From Methylocystis sp. L43 (lineage in GTDB: Bacteria; Pseudomonadota; Alphaproteobacteria; Rhizobiales; Beijerinckiaceae), in the NCBI RefSeq assembly GCF_015709525.1, contig NZ_JADNRA010000024.1, positions 62,001-126,000 of the forward strand: a stretch of 64,000 bases of DNA, in the 5' to 3' direction. Numbering within the stretch: the stretch's first letter is position 1; every line of letters starts with the position of its first letter. This document shows, piece after piece, positions 10,151-19,148 of the stretch. Made by a program: the position numbers and the translations under genes. The notes under the pieces are model-generated. The model ran no database searches. It saw nothing but the letters and a program-made list of their open reading frames with translations, and was not told the DNA's origin.

Positions 10151-11044
10151 ATGAGCGTAAAGCCGATTTTTCATGGGTCGATGACGGCCCTGGTCACGCC
10201 GTTTTCCCATGGAGAGGTCGATTATGACGCACTACGCGCGCTGATTGATTGGCAGATTGAAAATGGAACGCACGGCCTCGTGCCCGTCGGCACGACGGGC
10301 GAGAGCCCGACGCTGAGCCATGAGGAGCATGGGCGCGTCATCACCGAGACGATCCGCGCCGCGCGAGGGCGCGTGCCGGTCGTCGCCGGCGCGGGCTCGA
10401 ACAATACTCGCGAGGCGATCGCCATCGCCGGCCATGCAGAGCGCGCGGGCGCCGATGGGCTCCTCATCGTCACGCCTTATTACAATAAGCCCAACCAGGA
10501 AGGGCTTTATCTGCACTTCAAGGCGATCAACGACGCCGTCTCGATTCCCATCATCATCTACAATATCCCGCCGCGCTCGGTCATCGATATGAGCGTCGAG
10601 ACCATGAAGCGCTGCGCCGAGTTGAGGAATGTCGTCGGCGTGAAGGACGCCACGGGCAACATCGGCCGCATTTCGCTTCAACGCGCGGCGATGGGCCCGG
10701 ATTTCATCCAGCTTTCGGGCGACGATCTCACGGCCCTCGCCTGCATGGCGGCGGGCGCGCATGGGTGCATCTCGGTCGTCGCCAACATCGCGCCGCGGCT
10801 TTGCGCCGATCTGCAGAACGCCTGTCTTGCCGGCGATTACGCCAAGGCGCTGGAGATTCAGGACAAGCTGACGCCGCTGCATGTCGCGACCTTTGTTGAG
10901 GCCGGCGTCACGGGCGCGAAATACGGGCTGTCGCTTCTGGGCAAGGCTGAAGAAGAGGTGCGTCTTCCTCTGGTGCCGTGCACGCAACCGACGAAGGATC
11001 GCATACGCGCGGCGATGATCCACGCCGGCGTGCTCCCCGCCTAA
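10151..11044 (+). CDS. dapA: 4-hydroxy-tetrahydrodipicolinate synthase
   Basis: The 297-residue length is normal for DapA, the first committed enzyme of lysine and diaminopimelate synthesis, which condenses pyruvate with aspartate semialdehyde in the cytoplasm. Visible signatures are the GTTGESPTL loop, the tyrosine in IIYNIPPRS and the Schiff-base lysine in VGVKDATGN. It starts at ATG 10151, and smpB follows 49 bases after its stop, the common dapA-smpB order of alphaproteobacteria. Divergent from the lytic transglycosylase gene, so both cell-wall genes share one upstream spacer. Confidence 0.96.
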   Translation: MSVKPIFHGSMTALVTPFSHGEVDYDALRALIDWQIENGTHGLVPVGTTGESPTLSHEEHGRVITETIRAARGRVPVVAGAGSNNTREAIAIAGHAERAGADGLLIVTPYYNKPNQEGLYLHFKAINDAVSIPIIIYNIPPRSVIDMSVETMKRCAELRNVVGVKDATGNIGRISLQRAAMGPDFIQLSGDDLTALACMAAGAHGCISVVANIAPRLCADLQNACLAGDYAKALEIQDKLTPLHVATFVEAGVTGAKYGLSLLGKAEEEVRLPLVPCTQPTKDRIRAAMIHAGVLPA

Positions 11045-11093
11045 GGCGCCAGATGCGCGTCTCTCCTTCATCGAGACGCTTTGAGGAAAATCA

Positions 11094-11570
11094 GTGGCCG
11101 CAAAGCCGGATCCGAATTTCAAGGTCGTCGCGGACAACCGCAAGGCGCGCTACAATTATGAAATCGGCGAAATTTTCGAAGCTGGACTGGCGCTGACGGG
11201 CACTGAGGTGAAGTCGCTGCGCACGGGCAAAGCGACAATCGCGGAAAGCTACGCCCATGTCGATCGCCAAGGCGAGGCATGGCTCGTCAACGCCAACATT
11301 CCCGAATATCTCGCCGGCAACCGGTTCAACCATCCGCCGAAGCGGCCGCGCAAACTGCTGCTCAAGTCGCGGGAGCTCGCCAAGCTCTCGCAGGCTATCG
11401 AGCGCGAAGGCATGACGATCGTGCCGCTGAAGCTCTATTTCAACGCCAAGGGCAGGGCCAAGCTGCAAATCGCCCTGGGAAAGGGCAAGAAGCTGCACGA
11501 TAAACGTGAAGTCGAAAAAAAGCGCGACTGGAGCCGCGAAAAAGGTCGGTTGTTGCGCGCGCGCGGCTGA
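11094..11570 (+). CDS. smpB: SsrA-binding protein SmpB
   Basis: A 158-residue tmRNA-binding protein that delivers SsrA to stalled ribosomes. Key stretches are [20 protein letters not shown] and the basic C-terminal tail with [11 protein letters not shown], which enters the mRNA channel. The start is GTG at 11094, preceded by the ribosome-binding sequence gaggaaaa about seven bases upstream; this is the only start giving the usual N-terminus. It follows dapA closely and is probably co-transcribed with it. The tmRNA gene itself is not in this window. Confidence 0.96.
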   Translation: MAAKPDPNFKVVADNRKARYNYEIGEIFEAGLALTGTEVKSLRTGKATIAESYAHVDRQGEAWLVNANIPEYLAGNRFNHPPKRPRKLLLKSRELAKLSQAIEREGMTIVPLKLYFNAKGRAKLQIALGKGKKLHDKREVEKKRDWSREKGRLLRARG

Positions 11571-11580
11571 CCCGACTTAC

Positions 11581-11613
11581 AAAAATTCGGCGCCCCGATA
11601 TCGAGACGCCGAA
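11581..11613 (-). terminator. Rho-independent terminator of the NYN-domain gene
   Basis: Read on the minus strand, an inverted repeat (ttcggcg paired with cgccgaa, 11586-11613) is followed directly by five T residues. It lies 30 bases past the stop of the minus-strand gene at 11642 and only ten bases past the smpB stop, so it separates the two convergent units. On the plus strand no T-run follows the stem. Confidence 0.6.
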
Positions 11614-11641
11614 CCTTAGGATTTCCGTCTGGACCTTTCGG

Positions 11642-12253
11642 TCACTCGCCGTCTTCTTCTTCGGCGTGAGCCGCTTGTGGCGCGGGACGAGGGCGCTCCT
11701 GATACCGCTGCATGCGCTCGGCGCGTTCGCCCGGATCTCGGCCGATCTTGCCCACAAGATGGATAAGGTCGATGAATTCGTCGGCTTGGCGACGCAATTC
11801 GTCAGCGATCATCGGCGGCTGGGTGGTGATCGTCGAAATGACCGAAACCCGGACGCCGCGCCGCTGCACGGCCTCGACCAGCGACCGGAAGTCGCCGTCG
11901 CCGGAGAACAGGACCATGTGGTCGATATGCCCGGCCATCTCCATGGCGTCGACAGCCAGCTCGATGTCCATATTGCCTTTGACTTTGCGGCGCCCGAGCG
12001 AATCGACGAACTCCTTCGTCGGCTTGGTCACGACTGCATAACCGTTGTAATCCAGCCAATCGATCAGAGGACGGATCGACGAATACTCTTGATCCTCGAT
12101 CAGAGCAGTGTAGTAGAACGCGCGGATCAGGCGGCCCTTGCCCTGGAATTCGCGGAGCAAGCGCTTATAATCAATATCGAATCCAAGCGATTTCGCGGTC
12201 GCGTACAAGTTCGCGCCGTCAATGAACAACGCAGTTCGTTCGATATCTGCCAT
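11642..12253 (-). CDS. NYN-domain (LabA/DUF88) protein, putative RNase
   Basis: A 203-residue protein with a PIN-like NYN fold over residues 1-165. Acidic residues of the expected metal site are visible in ALFIDGANLYA, in NMDIELAVDAM and in VLFSGDGDF. The C-terminus (ERMQRYQERPRP) is proline-rich and charged, probably disordered. Members of this family are proposed to be metal-dependent ribonucleases; a close alphaproteobacterial version sits next to smpB or rpoZ in many genomes. The precise substrate is unknown. The start ATG at 12253 gives the canonical MADIERTALFIDG beginning. Confidence 0.85.
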   Translation of the reverse strand: MADIERTALFIDGANLYATAKSLGFDIDYKRLLREFQGKGRLIRAFYYTALIEDQEYSSIRPLIDWLDYNGYAVVTKPTKEFVDSLGRRKVKGNMDIELAVDAMEMAGHIDHMVLFSGDGDFRSLVEAVQRRGVRVSVISTITTQPPMIADELRRQADEFIDLIHLVGKIGRDPGERAERMQRYQERPRPAPQAAHAEEEDGE

Positions 12254-12640
12254 CTTAGTCTCGCGGTCGGGTTAAGGTGTTAAACGCGGGCGGCGCCGGC
12301 TAACGCCGTCAAACCCGCAGTACGGCGTTTCGCTCAATCTCAATGTTCGGCGCCTAAATTACAATTAGCGATTGCGCCGTTCTCGCTGCATTCGCCGGCT
12401 ATTCAGAGCCATCTTTGAAAAGCGCCGCACGCGTCTCTAGCAAATACATCGCCTCTCCATGTCACAGCGTCAAGAGGAACTCCGTTTTTTTACGGGGCGA
12501 TGATTGGGCATTTTCTAGAAAAAATTGGCTCAGCAGCGTCAAAAAAAAACGGCCGCGCGTCTAGAGCTAAGAGATTATTGCCTAATTTTCCTAATTGGCG
12601 TATCAGCGCTACTCCCGAACCGAATGGAGCTTGACAGCAG
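12254..12640. other. Intergenic spacer upstream of rpoZ with A/T tracts
   Basis: No gene is seen in these 387 bases. The spacer holds the divergent promoters of the NYN-domain gene and rpoZ. It contains a T7 run at 12485-12491, an A6 run at 12519-12524 and an A9 run at 12541-12549, unusual in this GC-rich window and spaced near two to three helical turns apart, so locally bent DNA or UP-element-like activity is possible. A small palindrome around 12584-12600 (cctaatttt / ctaattgg) is of unclear value. Confidence 0.5.
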
Positions 12641-13027
12641 ATGGCGCGCGTTACTGTCGAAGATTGCGTCGACAAGATCGAAAATCGCTTCGACCTTGTC
12701 CTTCTCGCGGCGCATCGGGCGCGAAACATCTCGTCTGGTCAGCCGATCCTCGTCGATCGCGACCGCGACAAAAATCCCGTGGTCGCCCTGCGCGAGATCG
12801 CTGAATCGGCGCTCGCGCCGGAAGACCTTTCCGAGGATTTCATCCACTCGCTGCAGCATCACGTCGAAGTCGACGAGCCGGAGGCCGAAGCGGCGCCGGC
12901 CTTGACCCCTGCGGTCCCCGGCGAACTCGAAGGCGAGGGCCAGTTCGACCGGATGACGGAAGAAGACCTGCTGCGTGGACTCGAAGGGCTTGTGCCGCCC
13001 GCAGAGGTCGAGGACGAAGCGGAGTAG
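12641..13027 (+). CDS. rpoZ: RNA polymerase omega subunit
   Basis: A 128-residue protein beginning [20 protein letters not shown], the standard omega N-terminus, with the conserved [11 protein letters not shown] helix near residues 45-56. Omega helps fold and assemble the beta-prime subunit and can form part of the ppGpp site. The C-terminal 60 residues are acidic, as in other alphaproteobacteria. The Rsh gene for (p)ppGpp follows on the same strand after a 248-base gap, the usual rpoZ-spoT neighbourhood. Confidence 0.95.
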   Translation: MARVTVEDCVDKIENRFDLVLLAAHRARNISSGQPILVDRDRDKNPVVALREIAESALAPEDLSEDFIHSLQHHVEVDEPEAEAAPALTPAVPGELEGEGQFDRMTEEDLLRGLEGLVPPAEVEDEAE

Positions 13028-13114
13028 GTTCGCCCGATCCCCGCTGGCGGGGCGTTCACGACGCGCTCCGCCGCGACCTCTCCTGCCGACCCGCGCCTTG
13101 GCGCCTCGTCGCCG

Positions 13115-13153
13115 TTGGTCATGGTTGTTTGTCATGGTCGTTGGTCATGGCGG
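13115..13153 (+). repeat. Three imperfect 13-base tandem repeats
   Basis: Three adjacent 13-base units (ttggtcatggttg, tttgtcatggtcg, ttggtcatggcgg) lie in the spacer between rpoZ and the Rsh gene. All three share gtcatgg. Their role is unknown; they lie well upstream of the Rsh start and could be a binding site array or a slippage product. Confidence 0.6.
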
Positions 13154-13275
13154 CCGGCCTGCGCTATTCTCGCCGACACACTCGCCGCTCCGGCGCCGCT
13201 CGCTTGCCTTTTGCGTGGAATTTACGCTTGGGCGGCGGCCGGGTCGGCGCATAACCGGTCATTGGCGCCACGCGC

Positions 13276-15486
13276 ATGATGCGTCAGTATGAGCTTGTCG
13301 AACGCGTGCGGAAGTATAACCCGCGCGTCGATGAGGATTTGCTAAACCGGGCCTATGTCTACGCGATGAAGGCGCACGGGGCGCAAACCCGCGCCTCCGG
13401 CGACCCTTATTTTTCCCACCCGCTCGAAGTCGCCGCGATCCTCACCGATCTGAAGCTCGACGACGCGACGATCGTCGCGGCCGTTCTGCACGATACGCTC
13501 GAAGACACCGACGCCACGCGCGAAGAGATCGACCGGCTGTTTGGCGAACAGATCGGCAAACTCGTCGAGGGCCTGACCAAGATCGAAAAACTCGATCTCG
13601 TCACCAAGCAGGCGCGGCAGGGCGAGAACTTCCGCAAATTGCTGCTCGCCGTCGCCGAAGACGTGCGTGTGCTGCTCGTCAAGCTCGCCGACCGCCTGCA
13701 CAATATGCGCACGCTGCATTTCGTCCCGCAGGAAAAGCGCGCGCGCATCGCTCAGGAGACGCTCGACATCTACGCGCCGCTCGCCGGCCGCATGGGCATG
13801 CAGCGCCTGCGCGAGGAGCTCGAGGGCCTCGCCTTTCGGCATTTGATGCCGGAAGCGCATCAGACCATCGAGCAGCGGCTGCACGATCTACGCGCGAAGA
13901 ACGGACGCATCATCAAGCGCATCGAGGACGAGCTCACCAAGGAGTTCGAGGCGCGCGGCATCACCGCGGCGGTCACCGGACGGCAGAAGACGACCTTTTC
14001 GGTGTGGCGCAAGATGGAGCGCAAGTCGATCTCCTTCGAGCAATTGTCCGACATCTTCGGCTTTCGGATCATCGTCGGGGCGGTGGAGGATTGCTATCGC
14101 GCGCTCGGCGTCGTGCATACCAAGTGGCCCAACGTCCCCGGCCGCTTCAAGGATTACATCTCGACGCCGAAACAGAACGACTATCGTTCGATCCATACGA
14201 CGGTGATCGGTCCTGGCCACCAGCGCGTCGAACTTCAGATTCGCACCGCCGAAATGCATGAGATCGCGCGCTTCGGCATCGCCGCGCATGCGCTCTACAA
14301 GGACGCGGTCGGCGCGCATGGCCGCGAGCAGCTCGCCAAGGAAAGCCGCGCCTTCCGCTGGCTGCAGGAAACGCTCGATCTCCTCGCGCATGGCGACAAT
14401 CCCGAGGAGTTTCTCGAGCACACGCGGCTCGAACTCTTTCAAGATCAGGTGTTCTGCTTCACGCCGAAGGGCGGATTGATCGCGCTGCCGCGCGGCGCGA
14501 CGCCGATCGATTTCGCCTACGCCGTACACACGAAGCTCGGCGATTCAGCCGTTGGCGCGAAGATCAACGGACGCGTCGGCCCGGTGTTGTCGCAGCTGAA
14601 AAACGGCGACGAGGTCGAGATCATCCGCGCCGAGGGGCATGTTCCCCCGGCCGCCTGGGAGGGCGCGGTGGCGACCGGCAAGGCGCGCGCCGCGATCCGA
14701 CGCGCGACGCGCGACGCGGTGCGCCAGCAATATGCCGGGCTCGGCCGCCAGATCGTTGAACGCGCCTTCGAGCGCGCCGGGCGCGTGTGGAGCGAAGAGA
14801 AACTGAAGGCGGCGCTGACCAGGCTCGCGCGGCCGTCGGTTGAAGACGCGCTCGCCGCCGTCGGCCGCGGCGAAATCTATTCGGGCGACGTCGTCAAGGC
14901 GGTCTATCCGGATTTCAGCGAAGAGCGCAAAGCCGGGCCCGCCGCCATCCGACCCGGCGAGCCGGGTTGGTTCGGCGTCAAGGCGAACGCCAATGTCGTC
15001 TTCAAGGCGCCCGGCGCGAAAGACGAAGGCGGCGGCGCGATTCCGATTCGCGGGCTGCGCGGCGACGCGCCGGTGCGTTTCGCGCCCGACGGCGGCGCCG
15101 TGCCGGGCGACCGCATCGTCGGCATTTTCACGCCCGGCGAAGGCATCACCATCTATCCGATCCAGTCGCCGTCGCTCACCGCCTTCGACGACCAGCCCGA
15201 ACGCTGGCTCGACGTGCGCTGGGATATCGAAGCTGGTTCTTCGGCGCTGTTTCCCGTTCGCATCGTCGTGACCGCGATCAATGAGCCGGGCTCGCTCGGC
15301 GCGCTGGCGACGCTCATCGGCGAGACCGGCGCCAATATCGACAACATCAGCTTCAAGGCGCATTCGCCGGATTTCCGCGAAATGACCTTCGATCTTGAAG
15401 TCGCCGATCTGAAACATCTGAACGGCGTCGTCACGCGGCTGCGCGCGAGCGCTTTGGTGAGCAAGGTCGAAAGGATGATTGGGTGA
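13276..15486 (+). CDS. rsh: Bifunctional (p)ppGpp synthetase/hydrolase, RelA/SpoT family
   Basis: A 736-residue long-type Rsh with HD hydrolase, synthetase, TGS and ACT domains in that order. The hydrolase metal motif is H72-D73 in AAVLHDTLEDT. In the synthetase the RFKD sequence at residues 290-293 is the RXKD form found in bifunctional enzymes, not the EXDD form of RelA-only synthetases. The TGS domain begins near residue 390 (VFCFTPKGGLIALPRGATP), and the ACT domain covers the last 75 residues (VVTAINEPGSLGALATLIG). It sets (p)ppGpp levels in the stringent response. The ATG at 13276 or the next ATG three bases later is the start. Confidence 0.95.
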   Translation: MMRQYELVERVRKYNPRVDEDLLNRAYVYAMKAHGAQTRASGDPYFSHPLEVAAILTDLKLDDATIVAAVLHDTLEDTDATREEIDRLFGEQIGKLVEGLTKIEKLDLVTKQARQGENFRKLLLAVAEDVRVLLVKLADRLHNMRTLHFVPQEKRARIAQETLDIYAPLAGRMGMQRLREELEGLAFRHLMPEAHQTIEQRLHDLRAKNGRIIKRIEDELTKEFEARGITAAVTGRQKTTFSVWRKMERKSISFEQLSDIFGFRIIVGAVEDCYRALGVVHTKWPNVPGRFKDYISTPKQNDYRSIHTTVIGPGHQRVELQIRTAEMHEIARFGIAAHALYKDAVGAHGREQLAKESRAFRWLQETLDLLAHGDNPEEFLEHTRLELFQDQVFCFTPKGGLIALPRGATPIDFAYAVHTKLGDSAVGAKINGRVGPVLSQLKNGDEVEIIRAEGHVPPAAWEGAVATGKARAAIRRATRDAVRQQYAGLGRQIVERAFERAGRVWSEEKLKAALTRLARPSVEDALAAVGRGEIYSGDVVKAVYPDFSEERKAGPAAIRPGEPGWFGVKANANVVFKAPGAKDEGGGAIPIRGLRGDAPVRFAPDGGAVPGDRIVGIFTPGEGITIYPIQSPSLTAFDDQPERWLDVRWDIEAGSSALFPVRIVVTAINEPGSLGALATLIGETGANIDNISFKAHSPDFREMTFDLEVADLKHLNGVVTRLRASALVSKVERMIG

Positions 15487-15495
15487 GGCGTGCGG

Positions 15496-16299
15496 CTACC
15501 GCGTGATAGCCGACGGCGGTTGCTCGTCTTCCTCCATCCCGCGAAGAACCGCCGAAATCGTCATTGTAACGGCTGCGCCTCCGATGAGAGAGGCCGTCCA
15601 TAGCGCCAAAGTGGCGCCAGATCCGATGATAGCAAGCAAGAAGCTAGTGAATACCAACGCAGAACTCGTCATAATTAACATAAGACGCCGGATAAGGCGC
15701 GCCATCGACATGATCAGGATCGGCCGATCAACCGTCGGTTTCCGTTTGAAGGCGGCGCGTAAGACTGGTCCGGCGATAGCGCCGGCAATGATCGTGAAAC
15801 CAATGCTCATGCCGATGCGGTGCGCGAGCGCCAAATTTCCCCAGATCGATTCTAAGAAGTCGGCTTTCCGCCAGCGCCAACCCCAGCTCTCATTGTCGTT
15901 TCCGTAAAACTCCCAGTTTAGATCGTGGTCAGCATTGTCGATCGCCGGGACCACCGCGCCGATGCGGAATGTCGAGGGATCGAGTTCGAGGACAGCGCCT
16001 TCAGCGGGATCGAACACGCGACATCGGGTGTTTAGACATGAGAGGGCCATGCTTGGCGACGGCGGGCTGCGCGCGATCATCCGCCCCTCTTCATCCAATG
16101 CGAGGACCCGAATAGGGTCTACCCAGAAGATGCCGTCGCCATGCACCAGGCGTAGTTCGCCCGATTTTCCGCTGGGAAGCGTGATTTTTTCCGCTTTCGA
16201 GAAATACGGAGAATGAGCCAGCGCCGAATTGGCGCTGGTCACGAAGGCCATCAAGACCGCGACGAAAATAGCGCGCGAAGGCATGAAGCCGAAACTCAT
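15496..16299 (-). CDS. Membrane protein of unknown function with periplasmic domain
   Basis: I do not recognise this 267-residue protein. It has a signal peptide (residues 1-28, ending SALAHSPYF), a periplasmic region up to about residue 150 with one CLNTRC cysteine pair that could form a disulfide, and a tryptophan-rich stretch (WEFYGNDNESWGWRWR). Two or three hydrophobic segments follow at about 157-183, 200-222 and 226-248, then a short acidic tail. It converges on the Rsh gene with nine bases between stops. Base composition is a little lower in GC than its neighbours, so acquisition by transfer is possible. Confidence 0.65.
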   Translation of the reverse strand: MSFGFMPSRAIFVAVLMAFVTSANSALAHSPYFSKAEKITLPSGKSGELRLVHGDGIFWVDPIRVLALDEEGRMIARSPPSPSMALSCLNTRCRVFDPAEGAVLELDPSTFRIGAVVPAIDNADHDLNWEFYGNDNESWGWRWRKADFLESIWGNLALAHRIGMSIGFTIIAGAIAGPVLRAAFKRKPTVDRPILIMSMARLIRRLMLIMTSSALVFTSFLLAIIGSGATLALWTASLIGGAAVTMTISAVLRGMEEDEQPPSAITR

Positions 16300-16356
16300 A
16301 AATTAGGGCCTCGAATATTGCGATGCCGACGAATTGTTGGCAAGGCAATCAGAGCC

Positions 16357-17238
16357 CTATTTGAGCGGCAGATAGATCTCGGTCAAATGGCGATGTTCGG
16401 GCGTATCGTGATCAAGGTTCAGATAGTGAAAATAGACCGGGAAATCCCGTAATTCCTCTCCCGATTGCGGCAGCCAATCCCGATAGAGCGCGTAAACGCT
16501 CTCATCGATCCGGTCGCGAGAACCGGCATGGATCGTCATGGCGCAGCGGCCGCCCGGGATCGTCTTCGTGACGACGCCCTGTTCATTGGCGGGAACCGGC
16601 GCCGGCGCCGAGCCGCAAATGTCGAAGCGGAACTCCTCGGGCGGCGTCGTGTTGGGGTCGTTATAAGGCACGCCGTAGGTTTCGCATTGCCTGATCGGAG
16701 AAAGCCCGGACGATTTTCGCCAGGCGATGAAGCGCTGCACTGAATCGTTGAGCAGCGCCGGCGCGCCGCGATGTTCGAGCGCCGCGACCAATACGGGTTC
16801 GACGTCGATGATCTTTACGTCCATGTCTTTCGTCCTTTCACTGGGTGGGAGGCTTATTCGAGATCGCGCGCTCCATGACGTCCAATCCGGCTTCTTGCGA
16901 AACGCGCTGGGCGTCTGGCCGAACGCGGCTTTGAAGGCGCGGGAAAAGGATTCTGGATTCTCGAATCCCGAATCCAACGCGACGTCGATGATCGGCGCGG
17001 TCGGATTAAACGCCAGTCGATAAGAGGCTCTCTTGAGCCTCATGAATTGGATGTAGCGTGAGAGGCTAATCCCGCAGTTCTGGGAAAATTGCCGATGGAA
17101 GTGGAATTTTGAAAAGTTCGCGACGTCGCTCAGCACGTCGATGGTAAGTTCTTCGTCGAGATGCTTGTCGATGTAATCCAGCACGCGATTGATGCGTCGC
17201 GCATAGTCAGGTTCCTTTCGTCTTGTCCTGGTCTCCAT
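16357..17238 (-). CDS. AraC-family regulator with GyrI-like effector domain
   Basis: A 293-residue protein with an N-terminal AraC/XylS double helix-turn-helix (residues 12-112, ending in FKAAFGQTPSAFRK) and a C-terminal GyrI-like ligand domain (from DMDVKIIDVEP, about 137, to the end), the architecture of Rob/SoxS-type sensors of small molecules. I chose the ATG at 17238 (METRTRRKE); a longer frame reaches an ATG at 17352 but adds non-conserved residues and would abut pdxJ. It is divergent from pdxJ. Target genes cannot be told from the sequence. Confidence 0.87.
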   Translation of the reverse strand: METRTRRKEPDYARRINRVLDYIDKHLDEELTIDVLSDVANFSKFHFHRQFSQNCGISLSRYIQFMRLKRASYRLAFNPTAPIIDVALDSGFENPESFSRAFKAAFGQTPSAFRKKPDWTSWSARSRISLPPSERTKDMDVKIIDVEPVLVAALEHRGAPALLNDSVQRFIAWRKSSGLSPIRQCETYGVPYNDPNTTPPEEFRFDICGSAPAPVPANEQGVVTKTIPGGRCAMTIHAGSRDRIDESVYALYRDWLPQSGEELRDFPVYFHYLNLDHDTPEHRHLTEIYLPLK

Positions 17239-17351
17239 TTTTGCATCGTAGCAATCGCGACGGCCGGCTTCCTGACTGAAATTGCTCTTTGCGCCGCCGC
17301 GCCAGCCGCGCGCCCAATGACAAACCGTCCGCCCGCGCGCTATAGAGCGCA

Positions 17352-18107
17352 ATGACTTCGCCGCCCCTCCGCCTCGGCGTTAACGTCGATCATGTCGCCA
17401 CCGTCCGCAACGCGCGCGGCGGTCCGCGGCCCGACCCCGTTCGCGCGGCGCTGCTCGCCATCGAGGCCGGCGCCGACGGCGTCACCGCGCATCTGCGGGA
17501 AGACCGCCGTCACATCAATGACGCGGACATGGCGCGGCTGAAGGCGGCGATTTCGAAGCCGCTCAATTTCGAGATGGCGGCGACCGAGCAGATGCTCGAC
17601 ATCGCCGTCGCGACGGCGCCGCACGCCGTCTGTCTCGTGCCGGAAAAGCGCACCGAGCGCACGACCGAGGGCGGCCTCGACGTCGTCGGCCAGCACGACT
17701 ACCTCTTGCCTTACGTCGATCAGCTGACGCGGGAAGGCGTGCGCGTGTCGCTGTTCATCGAGCCGTCGACAGAGGCGATTGACGCCGCCGTTTCGGTCAA
17801 GGCGCCGGTCGTCGAGCTCCATACGGGCGCCTGGTGCCACGCCGTCGAGGTCGGGGATATGGGCCGGGCCGAGGCGGAATTCGCGCGGGTCGCCGAAGCC
17901 GCCGCCTATGGCGCCGCCCTCGGCCTCGAAATTCACGCCGGCCACGGCCTCGATTATGAAACGGCGCGCCGCGTGAGCGCCTTGCCGCAGATCGTCGAAC
18001 TCAACATCGGCCATTTTCTCGTCGGCGAGGCGATATTCGTCGGGCTCGCGGAGGCGATCCGGCGGATGCGGGAGGCGATGGAGCAGGGCCGGGCGCAAGC
18101 CTTCTAG
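17352..18107 (+). CDS. pdxJ: Pyridoxine 5'-phosphate synthase
   Basis: A 251-residue TIM-barrel protein starting [19 protein letters not shown], which contains the family's conserved [10 protein letters not shown] substrate loop. [16 protein letters not shown] and CLVPEKR(T)E are further PdxJ signatures. It condenses 1-deoxyxylulose 5-phosphate with 3-amino-1-hydroxyacetone phosphate in de novo vitamin B6 synthesis. In many relatives acpS lies between pdxJ and lepB; here the following 233 bases have no such gene. Confidence 0.96.
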   Translation: MTSPPLRLGVNVDHVATVRNARGGPRPDPVRAALLAIEAGADGVTAHLREDRRHINDADMARLKAAISKPLNFEMAATEQMLDIAVATAPHAVCLVPEKRTERTTEGGLDVVGQHDYLLPYVDQLTREGVRVSLFIEPSTEAIDAAVSVKAPVVELHTGAWCHAVEVGDMGRAEAEFARVAEAAAYGAALGLEIHAGHGLDYETARRVSALPQIVELNIGHFLVGEAIFVGLAEAIRRMREAMEQGRAQAF

Positions 18108-18340
18108 GGCCAAGGCGCGGCGCGGCCGGCGGAGCGCAAGCGCAGGCGCGGCGTTAGCGTTAATCCCGATCGGGCGGAGACGCGCCGGCTGAGCGCGCTA
18201 AGGTGGCGGGCGGTCATCCATTTGACGCCGGCCCGGGGCTATTCTTTGGCTCGGGCGAAGGTTCTCATGGAAGCTTTAGCGTGTTAAGCCGGGCGGCCGG
18301 GCGGGCCGACGCCGCCCCAATGCATGAGGAGTGAGTCGGC

Positions 18341-19129
18341 TTGAGCAGGAACGTTCCGGTGGCTGAAAAACGCGAAGAGGGCGGGGTTCTCGAAACCATC
18401 AAGGTCATCCTTCAGGCGCTGGCGATCGCGCTTGTCATTCGCACGCTGCTCTTTCAGCCGTTCAATATTCCTTCGGGCTCGATGATCCCGACGCTGCTGA
18501 TCGGCGATTACGTTTTCGTGTCGAAATACGCCTATGGCTATTCGAATTACTCGATGCCGTTCGGCCCCGACATCTTCTCCGGCCGCATTCTGGCGTCGCC
18601 CCCCAACCGCGGCGACGTCATCGTCTTCAAGCTGCCGCGGGACAATGAGACCGACTATATCAAGCGGGTCATCGGCCTTCCCGGCGACCGCATCCAGGTC
18701 ATCGACGGCCGGCTCTATATCAACGGCGTCATCGTGCCCCGCACGCCGCTCGAAAAGGAAGTGACGGAGAACCGCGAAGGCCGCGAAGTCCCCGTGACGA
18801 CGTACCAGGAGACGCTCCCCGGCAACGGCGATCATCCCGCGGTCGAACATACGATCATCGAAATCGAGGGCGATCACGGCATCAACGACAACACCGATCT
18901 GTTCGTGGTGCCGCCCGATCACTATTTCATGATGGGTGATAATCGCGACAACTCCACCGATTCGCGCATCGCGCCAGAGCTTGGCGGCGTCGGTTTCGTG
19001 CCCTTCGTCAATCTCGTGGGCCGCGCCGAGATCATCTTCTTCTCGGTCAGGAAGGACGAATCGGCGCTCGCCTTCTGGCGCTGGCCTTGGTCCGTGCGTT
19101 GGGACCGGCTGTTCCGGCCCGTTCATTGA
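18341..19129 (+). CDS. lepB: Signal peptidase I
   Basis: A 262-residue leader peptidase that cleaves signal peptides at the outer face of the inner membrane. One N-terminal transmembrane segment spans residues 17-38. The catalytic serine is S47 in PSGSMIPTL and the general-base lysine is K108 in YIKRVIGLPGD; the MGDNRDNSTDSR box is at about residue 204. The start is a TTG at 18341 with gaggag nine bases upstream; a GTG at 18359 is an alternative. It heads the lepB-rnc-era-recO cluster. Confidence 0.95.
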   Translation: MSRNVPVAEKREEGGVLETIKVILQALAIALVIRTLLFQPFNIPSGSMIPTLLIGDYVFVSKYAYGYSNYSMPFGPDIFSGRILASPPNRGDVIVFKLPRDNETDYIKRVIGLPGDRIQVIDGRLYINGVIVPRTPLEKEVTENREGREVPVTTYQETLPGNGDHPAVEHTIIEIEGDHGINDNTDLFVVPPDHYFMMGDNRDNSTDSRIAPELGGVGFVPFVNLVGRAEIIFFSVRKDESALAFWRWPWSVRWDRLFRPVH

Positions 19130-19148
19130 TCGGACGCACAGGCGTGAC

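Noticed and set aside
11041-12640. tmRNA gene near smpB
   Set aside because: No tmRNA-like acceptor or tag-coding sequence was recognised. In alphaproteobacteria the gene is a two-piece permuted form and may be anywhere.
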